DNA of 64,000 nt. It comes from Tubulanus polymorphus (Eukaryota; Nemertea; Palaeonemertea; Tubulaniformes; Tubulanidae). Positions 12,004-23,700 of this stretch are shown in pieces; the stretch's first letter is position 1; each line of letters starts with the position of its first letter. Under the pieces are notes generated by a model. It did no database searches. It worked only from the letters and a program-made list of their open reading frames with translations, and had not been told where the DNA came from. The stretch is taken from NCBI RefSeq assembly GCF_964204645.1, contig NC_134033.1, forward strand, positions 13,394,155-13,458,154. The letters run 5' to 3'. A program made the position numbers and the translations under genes.

Positions 12004-13772
12004 CTTTCTTCCTTATCATCCTTCGTATCGCTGTCTTTCTTCGGACTACCGAGCGCTTCTGGAATGCCGACCATGCTCTCCAACAAATGAGCCGAACTGA
12101 GCGAGCCGCCGGTAGCGCCCATTAAAGCCTCCATCGATAACACCGATTGTTTTTCGGAACTACCTCCTGCGGCTCCTCCGCTCGCGCCGGTCGTGAATGC
12201 GCTCATATCGACGTTCAGATTGTTCACGTTAACGGTCGTCTGCTGCGATTGTTCGCTCGATTCGTTCAACGACGCGATCTTATCGCGTAACGACGCCAGC
12301 GCGCTCGTACCCGGGTTGGAATGAACGTATTCTAAAAGTTCTTTCAGTTGGTCCGGCGTCGACGGCAACATCTGCTCGAAACCGACGCCGCCTTGAGGCG
12401 GATTATTCGCCATCTTCGCCGACGTCTGGCCTCCTCCGCCGGTTTTCGACTGTTCTTGTTGCTGAGGTACTTGCAGATTCTGTTGCGGGTTATTATTCTT
12501 GGTCATGGATGCTTTGCTACTTTCCGAGTCGCCCGGTATCTGACTAGCGAGGCCGGTGTTCGAATTCACCGGAACGGCAACCGCCGGACTCGGACTGCCG
12601 GCGTTCGCGTTGTGCTGTTGTTGTTGCGCGGCGGATATATCTTGTTTCGTGACGCTCGTCTTTTTCGCGATATCCGCGACCGAAGACGAAGCGCTGACGT
12701 ATTCGACCGAATTCGAATTGCTAACATTCACCGACGTGCCGGATAAATGACCGGCATCCGATGTAGAAACAGTCACCGTAGTCGGTTTATTGTAAACAGT
12801 CTCACCGCCGGAAGGTTGCGCCGACTGACTGGCACCGAGTACGGAATTACTATCGCCGCTGTTTAGAGCGTAATCTTGAAGACTCGTTTGCGTCGTGAAG
12901 ACGACGTCTGACGGCCGGACGGACGCCCCGTGCGCGTTCGTGTACAATTCACAATTCTGTTGGGTATAATCGGGCGTCGTTATCGGAATAAAATCGCTAA
13001 CGTTAGTTAATGTTTTCGATTGAGATATATAATCGGCAACCGAATTCGACTGATGATTCGGTCCGTTCTGGTAACCTACACCGGCGCCACCGTCGGCTAG
13101 ATTGTTCACATCCAACGCCGGAACTATTATCACATGTTCGCAGTCAGTAAACGCGGGTAAATTCGTGAGGAGCGGATTCTTACTCGGATCGTCGACGCCG
13201 TGAACGAAATGAATCGAACTCGACGCGCTTGAATTACCCGACCCGCCGACCTCGCGATCGGTATCCATTCCGCCGCGACTCTCGCTACTCTTATCGGACG
13301 GCGGGTCGAAAAAATCGAAACACACCCAGCGTCCACGTTTGAACGGTTCTTTGCTCTCGATTTTCACGACTCGGAATCGAGATTGAGGGTCGGCAACAGC
13401 CGTCGACGGCTTGCTACCGAGTTGCAGCGTATCTTCCGACGACGGATCCAATTCCATGTCGGTCGTCTTCGACCAATCTAAAATCTCCGAACTGATATCC
13501 TCGGTATGAGTATCGTCGAGATCGTCCATACTGTCGGCGTCCGGGTCGTCGCGGAGATGTTCTAACGCGACGGCTCCACGCGTCGTCACGCTCGTTATTT
13601 GAAAAGCGCTACGTTTCTTCGTCGTCGCTTCGAGTAGGTGTTTATTTTGACTGAAGAATCGTTCTTCGTTCTCTCGAATCTGATCGACGAAAGGGACACC
13701 TTGACCTTCGATAGTGGTGTTTGCCGCCATTTTTTCAGATTCTGGTCTTCTACCGAGTGGTATATCAGCCAT
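12004..13772 (-). CDS. TSC22 domain family protein, long-isoform first coding exon (partial)
   Basis: Encodes the first 589 residues of a long TSC22-family transcriptional regulator. Two family motifs are visible: KKRSAFQITSV at residues 52-62, matching the conserved FQITSV motif, and RFRVVKIESKEPFKRGRW at 132-149, matching the second conserved motif of long isoforms. In between is an acidic stretch. The rest is low-complexity, rich in Ser, Gln, Asn and Gly. An in-frame TAG lies four codons before the first ATG. A second ATG, codon 15 at 13730, has a better start context (AAAAATGG). The exon ends at a GTATGT donor in phase 2. The leucine-zipper TSC box is not in this exon and was not found in the window, so the gene is incomplete. 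In flies the long form (bunched A) promotes growth with Madm/NRBP; the same role here is inference. Confidence 0.85.
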
Positions 13773-16290
13773 AGGATACGACTAGAAATGCCAACAATTC
13801 TGAAGACCTACCTTTACGAGCGAGTGAAGCCTTGCGTGGATGTTATTCCGATGGCGATTGATAATGGATGATGGCTTCTCTCCACCCCACACACTGATAC
13901 GCGTTTTCTCACCCAATGTCAGTGTATTCTCGCTGCACCAATTCCATTTCCAAATGCTGTAGTATTTCAGTGTCACACAGGTTCAAACTCCGATAATCCG
14001 TCGTCGATATTAGGGACAAATTGTAAAAATCTTGTTTTCTTCATGTGTTAGAGGCGAACCTTTTCACTGAAACTTGCAGACACTAGTTCGTAGGCGTCAG
14101 ATTATCGGTGACGTCACTGTAACGTTTCGGGAAACAATAACATTAGCACGTGTAGGTTCACGAGACGTGTATATTTTTAGGTTTTAAGACACGAATGGTT
14201 GCAGTGTCAAAAATAGACTTGTCGTATCCTATTTTGATTTGTATAATTTATCAAACTATGAAAATATATTTTGGATTAGAGCTCATTAACGCGCGGTTCC
14301 GGTCATGTCTAGTGACGTATCGACATTCGTGTCTAGGATCTAATAATGACCAGCTAAAGCTAGCAGCCATTTTGTAAGTGATGCATTGTGGGAATGGAAT
14401 TACCTCATATTTCCGGTGGGTTCGTCTGCTAAAATGTCAACCACAACCTACCGAAACAGGGTTATATTTCTGATTGCATCCACAAATATGTCTCCGTGAT
14501 GCTGATGAAAAAAGCTATAAACAATTCAAATAAATCGGGATTCGAACTCAAAATTTGATCTTGCAATTTTAGTACTGGATGAAATGTAAAAGGAATTTTC
14601 GTTTCGTTTTCCGAAGTTCAATTAATTTTGAGCAATCTACAATCTTGCTAACCTGTATCATATGTATATTTCTAATTTTCTATGTCTCGTAATTTCTTTC
14701 TGGAGAATTTGTAAAGGTCCCCGCCGCGCATCTTGGGGACGGGGACTTCGTGAGTTTCTTTATCGCACAGAACGTTACGTTACTCATATTGTTATTATAA
14801 CAAAGACTGTACTTACTTTGTTTTTTTTTCGCCGAATTTTCTGTAGTTTTTTTCCCACAGAAAACTATCGAGATTCGAACTCTAATCTTGCCAAAACGAG
14901 GAAACCAGACATTGACAAAAAATTAAAAAATTATTTCCTGACGTTAATCCCGAGTTTGCAATTACGTTTTCTTTGTTTTGAGTATTTCTGTGAGTTATTT
15001 GCTAACAGAAATCTAACCTAGACTATATTTTTGACAAATCTAAGTCCCTGGTGAAATTGCAAAATAAAGCGCGTCTCCCGAGGACAGGAAATTTGGACTT
15101 TTTCTGGAATGCTTTTTCTCGTTGTTCAGGCCTTACCTAGGCCTATATACTTTTTTCCGGAGAAAAATGAATACCTTAATGTATTCTGTTATGAGGCTTT
15201 TGTTCAACTTGATGTGATTTGACTAAAAGGAAGGGCGATTGATGTTGCTTTAAACTTTTATCAAGTGCATGGCGAGTATAAATTCATCTCGCAATTTTTA
15301 TTCATGATAATTTAATGAACCCTCAACGTTTGTCTATATAAATAAATCCATTACGCTGACAAATATAATTGCTGTCAACGCGCGACAGTAAACGCGCGCT
15401 CGTGGTTTCCAGTCAGGGCTGTTTGTAGTGGTAGGTCGTAGCAACGGCTGGTTTTACTGGGATATATATCATAGGAAATCTACCCACCGTTCTAGAGGAT
15501 TATTCTCAAAGAAAGGTATTGCTTTTTGAACTAATGCGCAAAATGATTACTCGATCAAAATGTTCATTGTTTTAGCGGCTTAACGCAAGGGTATATTCAC
15601 GGATGACTGCACAAAATTATTTTTGAATACGTTAAGTTCTCAATGCATGATACATGTATAGCAATACCGGTAATGGCGGCAAAGATAATAAAGTAAATCG
15701 ATATTCTGTTTTAAAAAATGACCGCGTTTACGTAGGACTTCTTGTATATACAGTGTAAGTCTGTATATTATATAAAGAGGATGTAGGCATTTCCCGATTT
15801 CAGGAGATACATCATAATTTCTAATGTCTATGCGCTCGTAGAACCGAATCTACTAAGCCGGAATTTGGGTTTATTGCCATGAGTGCGAGGAATGATAAGC
15901 GTACGCCAAAATTAAAAATGTGTATTTAATCTATGGATATCAGCCTGACAAGATTTTTTTCGCACCAGTGTTCGCCGTATGAAAATGTATGTTGTGTGTG
16001 TGTGTAAATGTTCTAGAATAAAACCGCCTTTCACCGTGAAGTGATGTTTGTTCGCGTTTAGAAACGACAAAGAAAACTCGTTTCCAATTCTACAATGATT
16101 TGACGAGCTCGAATTTTATCACGATTTCTAAAAATTACCATTTGCATTCAAAATAAAGTATTCAAAAACAGAAATTCATTACATTCGCTGTTATTCCAAC
16201 TGACATCGAGTTTTTATTCGTCAAATTCTTTACATATATATGCATAATTTTCAACGGATTGGTAGCTCTGAAGGCCTAACAGATAACAGA
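13773..16290. other. Upstream region of the TSC22-like gene, no gene seen
   Basis: Contains the presumed 5' region of the minus-strand TSC22-like gene and, further right, upstream sequence of the plus-strand DUF1330-like gene. That gene begins with an acceptor at 16694 and so must have an upstream non-coding exon, which was not located. Two minus-strand patches near 14530-14590 and 14865-14905 share a GAGTTCGAATC core beside a TTG-CAAGAT block, resembling decayed tRNA-derived B boxes. No coding frame here looks conserved. Confidence 0.4.
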
Positions 16291-16294
16291 TTCA

Positions 16295-16553
16295 TGGGTG
16301 GATCCAGGAATTTGGGCAGAGGGGACCAAGCGCGCAGTTTTTTCCCAGGTATATTTAGATACAATTTATATCAAGGAAAAATGTATTCATAAACATTTGT
16401 GCATTACATACAGTAATTTCTGGTAGACACCGAAACAGAAATCGATACAGATTTAAATTGTGGTTAGTTCCATCATTAATATGATTCAGAACATTTTCGA
16501 ACACGGAGCAGGGGGTCGAGACCCGCTAAAACCCCCCTTTGTCCGCCCCTGTG
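16295..16553. repeat. Probable decayed inverted-repeat element
   Basis: The left end reads TGGATCCAGGAATTTGGGCAG and the right end, in reverse complement, CAGGGGCGGACAAAGGGGG. G-rich/C-rich ends like these recur in invertebrate intergenic DNA. A similar C-rich end fragment appears near 28110-28140. The ends match only loosely, so this is a weak call. Confidence 0.35.
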
Positions 16554-16702
16554 ATTTCTGATGTTTTTCCCATTCCCGCCCGCATCGGGACTCATTTCAT
16601 CATTGAACTCAAAATAAGTTTTCATGACGCCACATCATACTCCTAAACAAGTCGTCTTTTGGCCATAATGGCTACTCATCTATTATATTTACAGTAACAA
16701 CA

Positions 16703-19296
16703 ATGTCTCGACACGTGGCTACACAGGTTTATGAGGACGAAAGTCGTTTGACATCTCATCGAGGAAGCGTAAATGGTGACGAGTGCGGCTCGGTCAGCTC
16801 ATACGGGCACAAACACGAACACAAAACCGCCGCCGAATGTTTCAGGGTATGCACGTATTCATTTTACTTATATATACCTCGAAAAATTGATAAAGACTAG
16901 TCTTTATGAATTTTTGATACCTCGAATAGTTGAGTTTTGTTTTCAAAGAAAGTAGAATACGTAAACACAATCATATTGATTTAATGAGAACGGCTAGTGG
17001 GGTTCCTATAGAATCCAATTCGTATCTTCGGTGTTTTTATTTCTAATGGTCGGTATAGTTTATTTTCAATCAATACCTTTAAGTGGCTTCACAAACATGT
17101 GATTTAGGCTTCAAATCATTATATGATCGATAAGGATTGTGTGTGAACTTGTTTGAATTTTTTAACCATCATTCTAAAACTGCCACGGAAAGAACCCCTT
17201 CCCGTAAGATATCAGCTGTACGGGGACATTTCTTCTAACATTTGAATTTTATACACACATTTTCAATAAAACTCAGAATCGTCACGAAATTATATTACAG
17301 TGAATCCGGGGATATATTTGCGCCAAAATCTAACACGTATCCAACACAACAGTCCAATAATCTTTTTCGCAGGGACTTATCACAATATTGACACTGAATG
17401 GATAAAACCAGTATCAATGACCAACCCCTGCAGTATCCCTATATATATATGTAGTTAGTTACCTAATCGGCGGTGGTAAACTTTTATAGTCTGTTTATAG
17501 CTTTTACCAACTTTACGTGGAATGGTTTGTGATAATACCCGATCGTGAAACTAAACCGCAGACTACCCTGTATCACAGTTGCAGGGATACTGGTGCCCCG
17601 ATCATTGGTCTCATACATAATCAAGTTCCTGTGATATTTTTGGCTTCGTTATTGTAACAATTCATTTCTTAAATTTCTAAGATGCCGTCGTTTTTCGTGT
17701 ATTTTTTGTTGTTGACTGTAGCCACCGACGAGGCAGACGGACGAAGTGCTGGTAATCATCTTATTCGGTTCGTCATACTACAATAGATTCAGGAACTCCG
17801 TCATTCGAGAAAGATCGATCATCAAGAACTACGGCGGTCAGATCGTCGGTATCTCAGCCGAGGTATCACCGAGCTTATATACAACACAAAGTTTTATACA
17901 TTGTGCGAATAATAAAAAAATTCTAACTGGATTGATTGCTTATTTTCAGACAACAGTCGAGGAGGGAAACTGGCCGAAAGATAAGGCTATGGGTTTGCTG
18001 AAGTTTCGAAGTTTAAAGGACGCACGTATGTGGTCTGTATGTGACCCGATATGCAAGCAACAGGATTGGTTGGACAGCGTCGATGTGGTTGTAATTCCGC
18101 TTTATCAGCCTATGAATCCTATCAGAGGCACGCATTTATTCCGATTACAGTTTAACAACCGGTGTAATATTCGATACCAATTGTTTCTCCTAAATCGGCC
18201 CGGGTTATTTTGTAAATCGCAATCAAATTTGTAATCAGTTCATTTCTATTGCAGCCGGGTCTGTAATTGTTAGCTTAATAAAAATTAATAATACAGGCTA
18301 TAGTTAGGTGGCCGGCCAGATCAACTTTTAAGCAGGAGAAACAAGGTATCAATTTTTAGCCTAATATACGTTTATAACATTATACATTACAGATGATAAC
18401 AGAGTATTTATCGAGTTGGTTGACGTAGGAGTTCAAGACGCTGATACCTTCTACAAAGGTTATCTAGGACCAGCAATTTCTATTTTGGCCGAAACCAAAG
18501 GAAAGAATATTTCGAACTGCGAAAGTGGTGAAACGGTGAAATTTCGCGGACTATGGGAACCGGGTCACGTGATCATACATCAATGGGATAACCACACCGA
18601 TTTTAGGTGTTTCTACGATTCCGGTATGTACTGCTTGCTCAAACCTGGTTAAACCCTGCCATTCTAGTGCCCGTTCATTAGATCAAGAACATACTTCATT
18701 TTGCCCTATGCAAATTAACACATATAAACACGTATACGTATATGATATACACATACATTTTCAAAAAATAGTATTAACCTCGATCACCTAACTCGACATA
18801 CTGGGCGAACTTCGGTTTTCGTATTCGGTAGTCGTCGACAACCTAACGCGCTGGGAACATCTTGGAACTAGGTCTGAACTACAGCGACCGTGGCTCAGTT
18901 GCGTGGTTCCTGTGAGCAATTATCTAGTTAGATAATTGCTCGTAGGTGGTTCCTACTTCTGGACCATAGTTCCGACTAACTGACATGACATTCGGTTTCA
19001 TTTGGTACGCAAATAGTCGACTTAACTGAAGTTCGCCCCAGGAGCGCGGTTCTAGTTAAGCGAGGTCCGAGTTGAGGAATGGAAGAAATATGTCGGAAGT
19101 CAGAAAATAGTTTTTCGCTTTTTGTCCGAGTTCGGTGTGTTATAACTGATTGTTATAACTGATTACACATTTATTTTCTACAATCATCGACGCAGGTTAA
19201 TCTCTTTCAGATGCATACAGAGATTACAAAAAATGTCGCCAGTCTGCTACTGAATCATCGGTGATCACGTGTGAACTCGTGGCTGTTATGCAATAA
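16703..19296 (+). CDS. Two-domain DUF1330-like protein
   Basis: Five coding exons: 16703-16846, 17722-17862, 17950-18163, 18393-18623 and 19211-19296, giving 816 bp and 271 residues. Residues 1-48 form a polar, His-containing leader. About 55-155 is the first domain, with an NYGGQIVGISAE segment and a DVVVIPLYQP strand. About 173-271 is the second, with YKGYLGPAISILAETKGKNI, then FRGLWEPGHVIIHQWD, then FYDSDAYRDYKKCRQSA. The order of a glycine-containing strand, a W-P-hydrophobic strand and a (W/F)Y-x-S-x-x-Y helix is that of the DUF1330 dimeric alpha/beta-barrel fold. No enzymatic role is assigned and no catalytic residue is evident. The ATG lies 8 bp after an AG at 16694, implying a non-coding first exon. 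The exon 3 donor is the least certain: GTAATA at 18164 fits the phase-1 acceptor at 18392, with GTGTAA two bases earlier as an alternative. Confidence 0.75.
17395..17625. repeat. Weak foldback in intron 1 of the DUF1330-like gene
   Basis: The left side reads GACCAACCCCTGCAGTATCCCT. The right side, in reverse complement, reads GACCAATGATCGGGGCACC followed by AGTATCCCT. The arms pair only in part and the inner region is unpaired. Probably an old foldback element. Confidence 0.35.
18173..18350. mobile_element. Small inverted-repeat element (MITE), copy 1
   Basis: 178 bp. It begins GATACCAATTGTTTCTCC and ends GGAGAAACAAGGTATC, which are terminal inverted repeats apart from a 2-base insertion. 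The interior (CGGGTTATTTTGTAAA, then GCCGGGTCTGTAATTGTTAGC) aligns with 31627-31788. It has no coding capacity. It lies in intron 3 of the DUF1330-like gene, starting 9 bp after the proposed splice donor. Confidence 0.75.
18777..19067. repeat. Large imperfect palindrome with a perfect 28-bp centre
   Basis: At the centre, 18914-18941 is a perfect palindrome of 13-bp arms (GAGCAATTATCTA) around GT. Pairing continues outward in patches: GGTTCC near the centre, GGAACTA and GTCGAC in the middle, and GGGCGAACTTC with ACCTCG at the ends. The whole occupies about half of intron 4 of the DUF1330-like gene. It is most simply a foldback transposon remnant. Confidence 0.7.
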
Positions 19297-19297
19297 A
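19292..19297 (+). terminator. Poly(A) hexamer overlapping the stop codon
   Basis: AATAAA spans the TAA stop (19294-19296) of the DUF1330-like gene. If used, it would leave a 3' UTR of only a few bases to tens of bases. No better AATAAA is seen before the element at 19391; the next clear one is near 19767. Confidence 0.35.
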
Positions 19298-19390
19298 CTG
19301 CGGGGGATGACGAGTTCAATGGTCGCAGGTGCCACTCGTATTAAACTCGTCAGCTGTGTATTACAAATTACCCGCTCGTCTCGTGAATTA

Positions 19391-19683
19391 CGGTAGAACC
19401 TCGTTACAACACGGTCCAGTTTCACGAAAAAGTTCAACTCAAAAAATCTTTGTTTTTACGGTCCTTTTGGTTACTTCACGTTTTCGGATCAAACCTTAAA
19501 TGTTTTCAGCTTAAAACTTTTTTCCGTGGAACGGGACCCAGAAAATACGCTCATTCATACTGATAGTTCGTTATATCCAGTATGAAATCATTAGAATTAT
19601 GCTATTCGGGAGGATATTATATTCTAGGTTTGTAATAACCGATAAATCGGTATCCGAGGTGGTTATAACGGGGTTCCACTCCG
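19391..19683. mobile_element. Pogo-like inverted-repeat element, 293 bp
   Basis: Flanked on both sides by TA. The left end reads CGGTAGAACCTCGTTACAAC and the right end, in reverse complement, CGGAGTGGAACCCCGTTATA. Ends of the AACCTCGTTA type with TA target duplications are typical of pogo/Tigger-like Tc1-mariner elements. There is no transposase frame, so it is non-autonomous. It lies just downstream of the DUF1330-like gene. Confidence 0.65.
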
Positions 19684-19699
19684 TATCTGTATCCGTCCT

Positions 19700-20782
19700 C
19701 TCAAAATATTGTTAATTAAGTAAAGTTGACAAAGTAATTCTTCACAATAACGTTTTCTATTTTTGTTAAATAAACGAATTACGAAAGAAAAAGAATTATC
19801 GATCAACTTTGAAAGATTTATGTATTTATCGACACAAAATTCAATAAAAGTAATGTTTAGAATTCACAACAGTATTTTCATTTATTTACAATTTTTGTAC
19901 AAGCAAGTATATAATATTATGGTACAATATATATCTCTGGCTTTTCACAGTTCAAACGATACTTTTCAGTTTGTCTCAATTAAGTCCCTCAATACTAAAA
20001 CTCAGCCCATTTAGATATTCCAGAAACACGTTTCCACGTTTTCGGTTTCCGATGAGCACACTGCATATGCACGATGTTTAAAAAATATTTGACAATTGAA
20101 ATATATAATCATCGTATCTACATCATACTGGTTCATAGAATTACAGCAAAATAAACTGAAATAAGAAGTGTGAAGTATTACAGCGAAAGCACAGGTGTTA
20201 TATAATTACTGAGTGTCACAATGAACGTATCAATCGGTCAAGATTTTAGTTTCACTAATACAGTGTATATTCAAAACCAGTTCATCGTTTTTACATAAGT
20301 AGTTATTTAGATGTATAGCAATATAAGTACTATACGATAATATTGTATTGGTACATTTAGTTATTGACATTTTTACAAAAATTGAGTACGCATACCTTTA
20401 CAATAAATACATGCCGTGCTCGGTTTAACTGTGTTGCAGGTACAAGTATCTGTGTTGCAGATACGCTATACTTCCTACGAAAGTTTGGAACAGTAATCTT
20501 ATTAAATGTACTTCACTTCAACGTCGATTACAATTATCTTAATACTCCATATATTCACGGACTCTATTCGTTTTTAGAGTCCAAAATCTATATTTACAAC
20601 TGAATCACAAAAAAGGTACACGTAGTAGTTCTATTGAGAAATAAGCACCGTTTAACACATTCAATCATTCAATCAAATTCTCACGACACAGATCGATCAC
20701 CACTGTTTAATATTGCACAGCTCCTAATTCACACGTATCACAATATAGTCTGATCACCATGTAATCGCCTCGTTGATCCTTA
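19700..20782. other. Intergenic, between two 3' ends
   Basis: AT-rich sequence between the convergent 3' ends of the DUF1330-like gene (plus) and ATG4 (minus). A minus-strand ATTAAA near 20709 is a possible variant poly(A) signal about 75 bp after the ATG4 stop. The open frames are short and have no recognisable content. Confidence 0.5.
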
Positions 20783-23700
20783 TCATAACAGTTCAAATTC
20801 TTCATCCGTGTCATAATGCCTCTCATCAACATAGGTGAACTCTACAAAAAAAAAAACAAACGTTGCTCAACCAAAATGTGTACGAATGATAGATATCTAT
20901 TTACAAATACAATCAACCCCCGATATACTGCCCTCCCATTCACCGACACCTCTGCCTACCGCCAGGTTTTCTCGATGTACATCTCTATACAAATACATAG
21001 TAAACACCCCCGATATACCACCATACTCTCTATACCGCCAAAACCGTTCTGCACCGATATGGGCGGTATATCGAGGGTCGACTGTACAACTAGCTTCCAG
21101 AAAAATAGATGTTTGCAAATGATATACGGTAAATAAAATTGACACTGAAAATTAATCCCCCTCCAAATTAATGCCGTTTCTCTTTGTTAAGTTTAAATAC
21201 AAACCTGTCTTAGTACCGGACTGGTCAGGATAGGGCTCAAACGGAGGCCAGTGTCCCGGTCTGGTCTGATGAATCTCAAACATCGGCGTCTTCCTCGGGT
21301 TTACAACGTGCAACATCAAATCCCGACATAAACTATCGAAATCTTCCTCAGTGCCGCAATAAAAACCCTGCAAACAATACATTTCATACGTTACAAATCA
21401 AATAATATCGGTAAACCTAACCCGGGATTCCAACTCATCTCCAATACAGAAAACTGAGTACAGTTGAACCTCGTTAATACGATTCTGTTTAAGAGACTGA
21501 TAATTTCCAGCATGTCGCAGCCAACATGTTTATATCTATCATGATTCAAATACAAAATCCGTTTAATACAACAATTTCAGATTCGCATTAACGAGGTAAA
21601 GGGGAAAATAGCAAATTATAGTTTTGGCACCGCAGTAACCGTTCAGTTTGGTTCAGATAAGACTTACTAAAGCTATGGATGGATCCAACAACGTGATCTT
21701 CATACGACTCGCAAATTGACAGTGATATGATTCATCATTATCTTTTGTATCGGATGAGAACAGATTCGCAACGGGTTGAGTAGTATGTGGGTCCAGGTAG
21801 ATAAGTTCATCGCCGACGTGGCCAATAAACCAGTGCGCATGGTTCGGCTTGCCGCCGATTATACCGACCGATTGAGGAAGGGTGAATGTATACTAGAAAG
21901 AGACAAAACAAACGTCTGTCGATTTTGAGGATGAAATACGGTTGATGTATTAAGGTTTCCAGGAAATGTTTCACGGTTCATACAGAAATTTCAGTTTCCA
22001 TACCTATGCCAACCTAGAACAGGCAATGTGGGCCCATTCAAAGAAAATGAGTGCCAATTATCAATACCACTGATAAAGTGTTTTCATAAAGATTTTTATC
22101 AAATGTGTAATGGCTATGAACAATGCCTTATCTAGAAAGTGACAACTTCCTGTTGTCGTGATCAAAATTGTTGTTAATAAGACAATTAGGCATAAAATTC
22201 TAAATAGAAGGAAATTTTATTTCAAGACCATTTTTGACTCCCCATACAGAAAAAACAAAATTTCCATAGCTTTTAATAAAAGGGCCCGGAAAAAGTCCCA
22301 TTTTCAAAAACTTGTAAGAACCCTGTGTCATTTTTGGTGCATATACGAGATAAATAAACCTCACCTTTACGCTTTCTACATAAACTGAATTCATCTCTGA
22401 TAATCCGAGACGTAAAGGGACGATTAGAAACAGAGGTCGCCACGATGATTTATGCGTCGCGCCGACGTATAGGTCACCGTTAGTTACACCGGAACGCTTC
22501 GATATTGTTTTCGCTCGTCGATCAACAGTATGATTGACGACGACATCGTCAGGCGTGTTCGGATGTGACTTGCACATCAGTTCTACAAGAGAAATTGTAA
22601 TAATTCATCGAAAATGAAAATATGGTCGCGGGTTGAATGTAATCTTCAATATCTCTCACAGTAGAGTCCTACTCAGTACTGGAGTACTTCGTAAACCTCT
22701 CAAGTCTGTGATGATGAAATAATATTTATTTAGCGCCAATTTGACTGATTCAATGTTCAAAGTAATCCAGTACACAGGCATGTTTTAAAGAGTCTTTTGA
22801 ATCTTTCCAAATCAGGTTCATGACGAATGTTTGTGGATAAAGCATTCTCTAGGGTGGGAGCAAGAAATGTGAAAGATTGTCCGACAAAGAAACTATGTTT
22901 TGGTGTAATAAGCAAATTGTCCGATCGAGATCTTAGTTGATGAACAGGTGAATATTTGGGAGAAGTTTGCTGCAGAGTCAATCAGGAGCCAATCCATGGT
23001 AGCTCTTGAAAGTGAGCAGCAACAGTTTAAATTCTGTGAATTTTACTGATAATCCTTTGGAAACACCTTTATTTCGCTGATTCTCAACTCAATGAAATAG
23101 TTTAATTCCCAACTGAAGGAAGTGTATCAATGTACCTGAATTTTTTGACAGTTAAAACTTACTAATATCATCGATGATTACTGTATTGTCTAAAGCGACA
23201 TGAATCGATAATGAACTCCATTCATCATAAACAGATAATTTTCTGCAAAAGAAAATGAAATGATTGGCTATTAGTTGAAGAGTAAGTCAGCTACTGGAAA
23301 ACAGATTTCAATTGATCAAATGACACAGTGATATCAATTCAGATTGATTGCGTTGTTATTCATTTAATTTGCTATCAATGAAAGACAACGTAACTTACTT
23401 TAAAACCTGAGCAACTGTATTTGGTCCGAACCACTGGCCTACTGATTTACCTTCTGACACACCCATAGATGCTGGAAAATATTACAGAATACAATGAAAC
23501 TCACCTCAATTGAAACTTGATGGGACAGCTCATTGTTCAGAGCTTTGTCATAACTGAAACTTGATGGGACGGCTCATTGTTCAGAGCTTTGTCATAACTG
23601 AAACTTGATGGGGTGGCTCATTGTTCAGAGCTTTGTCATAACTGAAACTTGATGGGACCGCTCATTGTTCAGAGCTTTGTCACAACTAAAACTTGATGGG

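Noticed and set aside
12348-12750. Plus-strand frames of 132 and 64 codons
   Set aside because: Shadows of the TSC22-like exon on the opposite strand, Arg- and Cys-rich as expected from the reverse of Ser/Gln codons.
18624-18652. DUF1330-like protein ending at the TAA at 18650
   Set aside because: This would cut the second domain before its last helix and strand. Joining the GTATGT donor at 18624 to 19211 restores the Y-x-x-Y helix and the final strand in phase.
22200-22364. Extension of the ATG4 exon frame past 22365
   Set aside because: A GTGAGG donor lies at 22364 and the next homologous segment ([14 protein letters not shown]) begins at the acceptor at 21893, so this is intron read-through.
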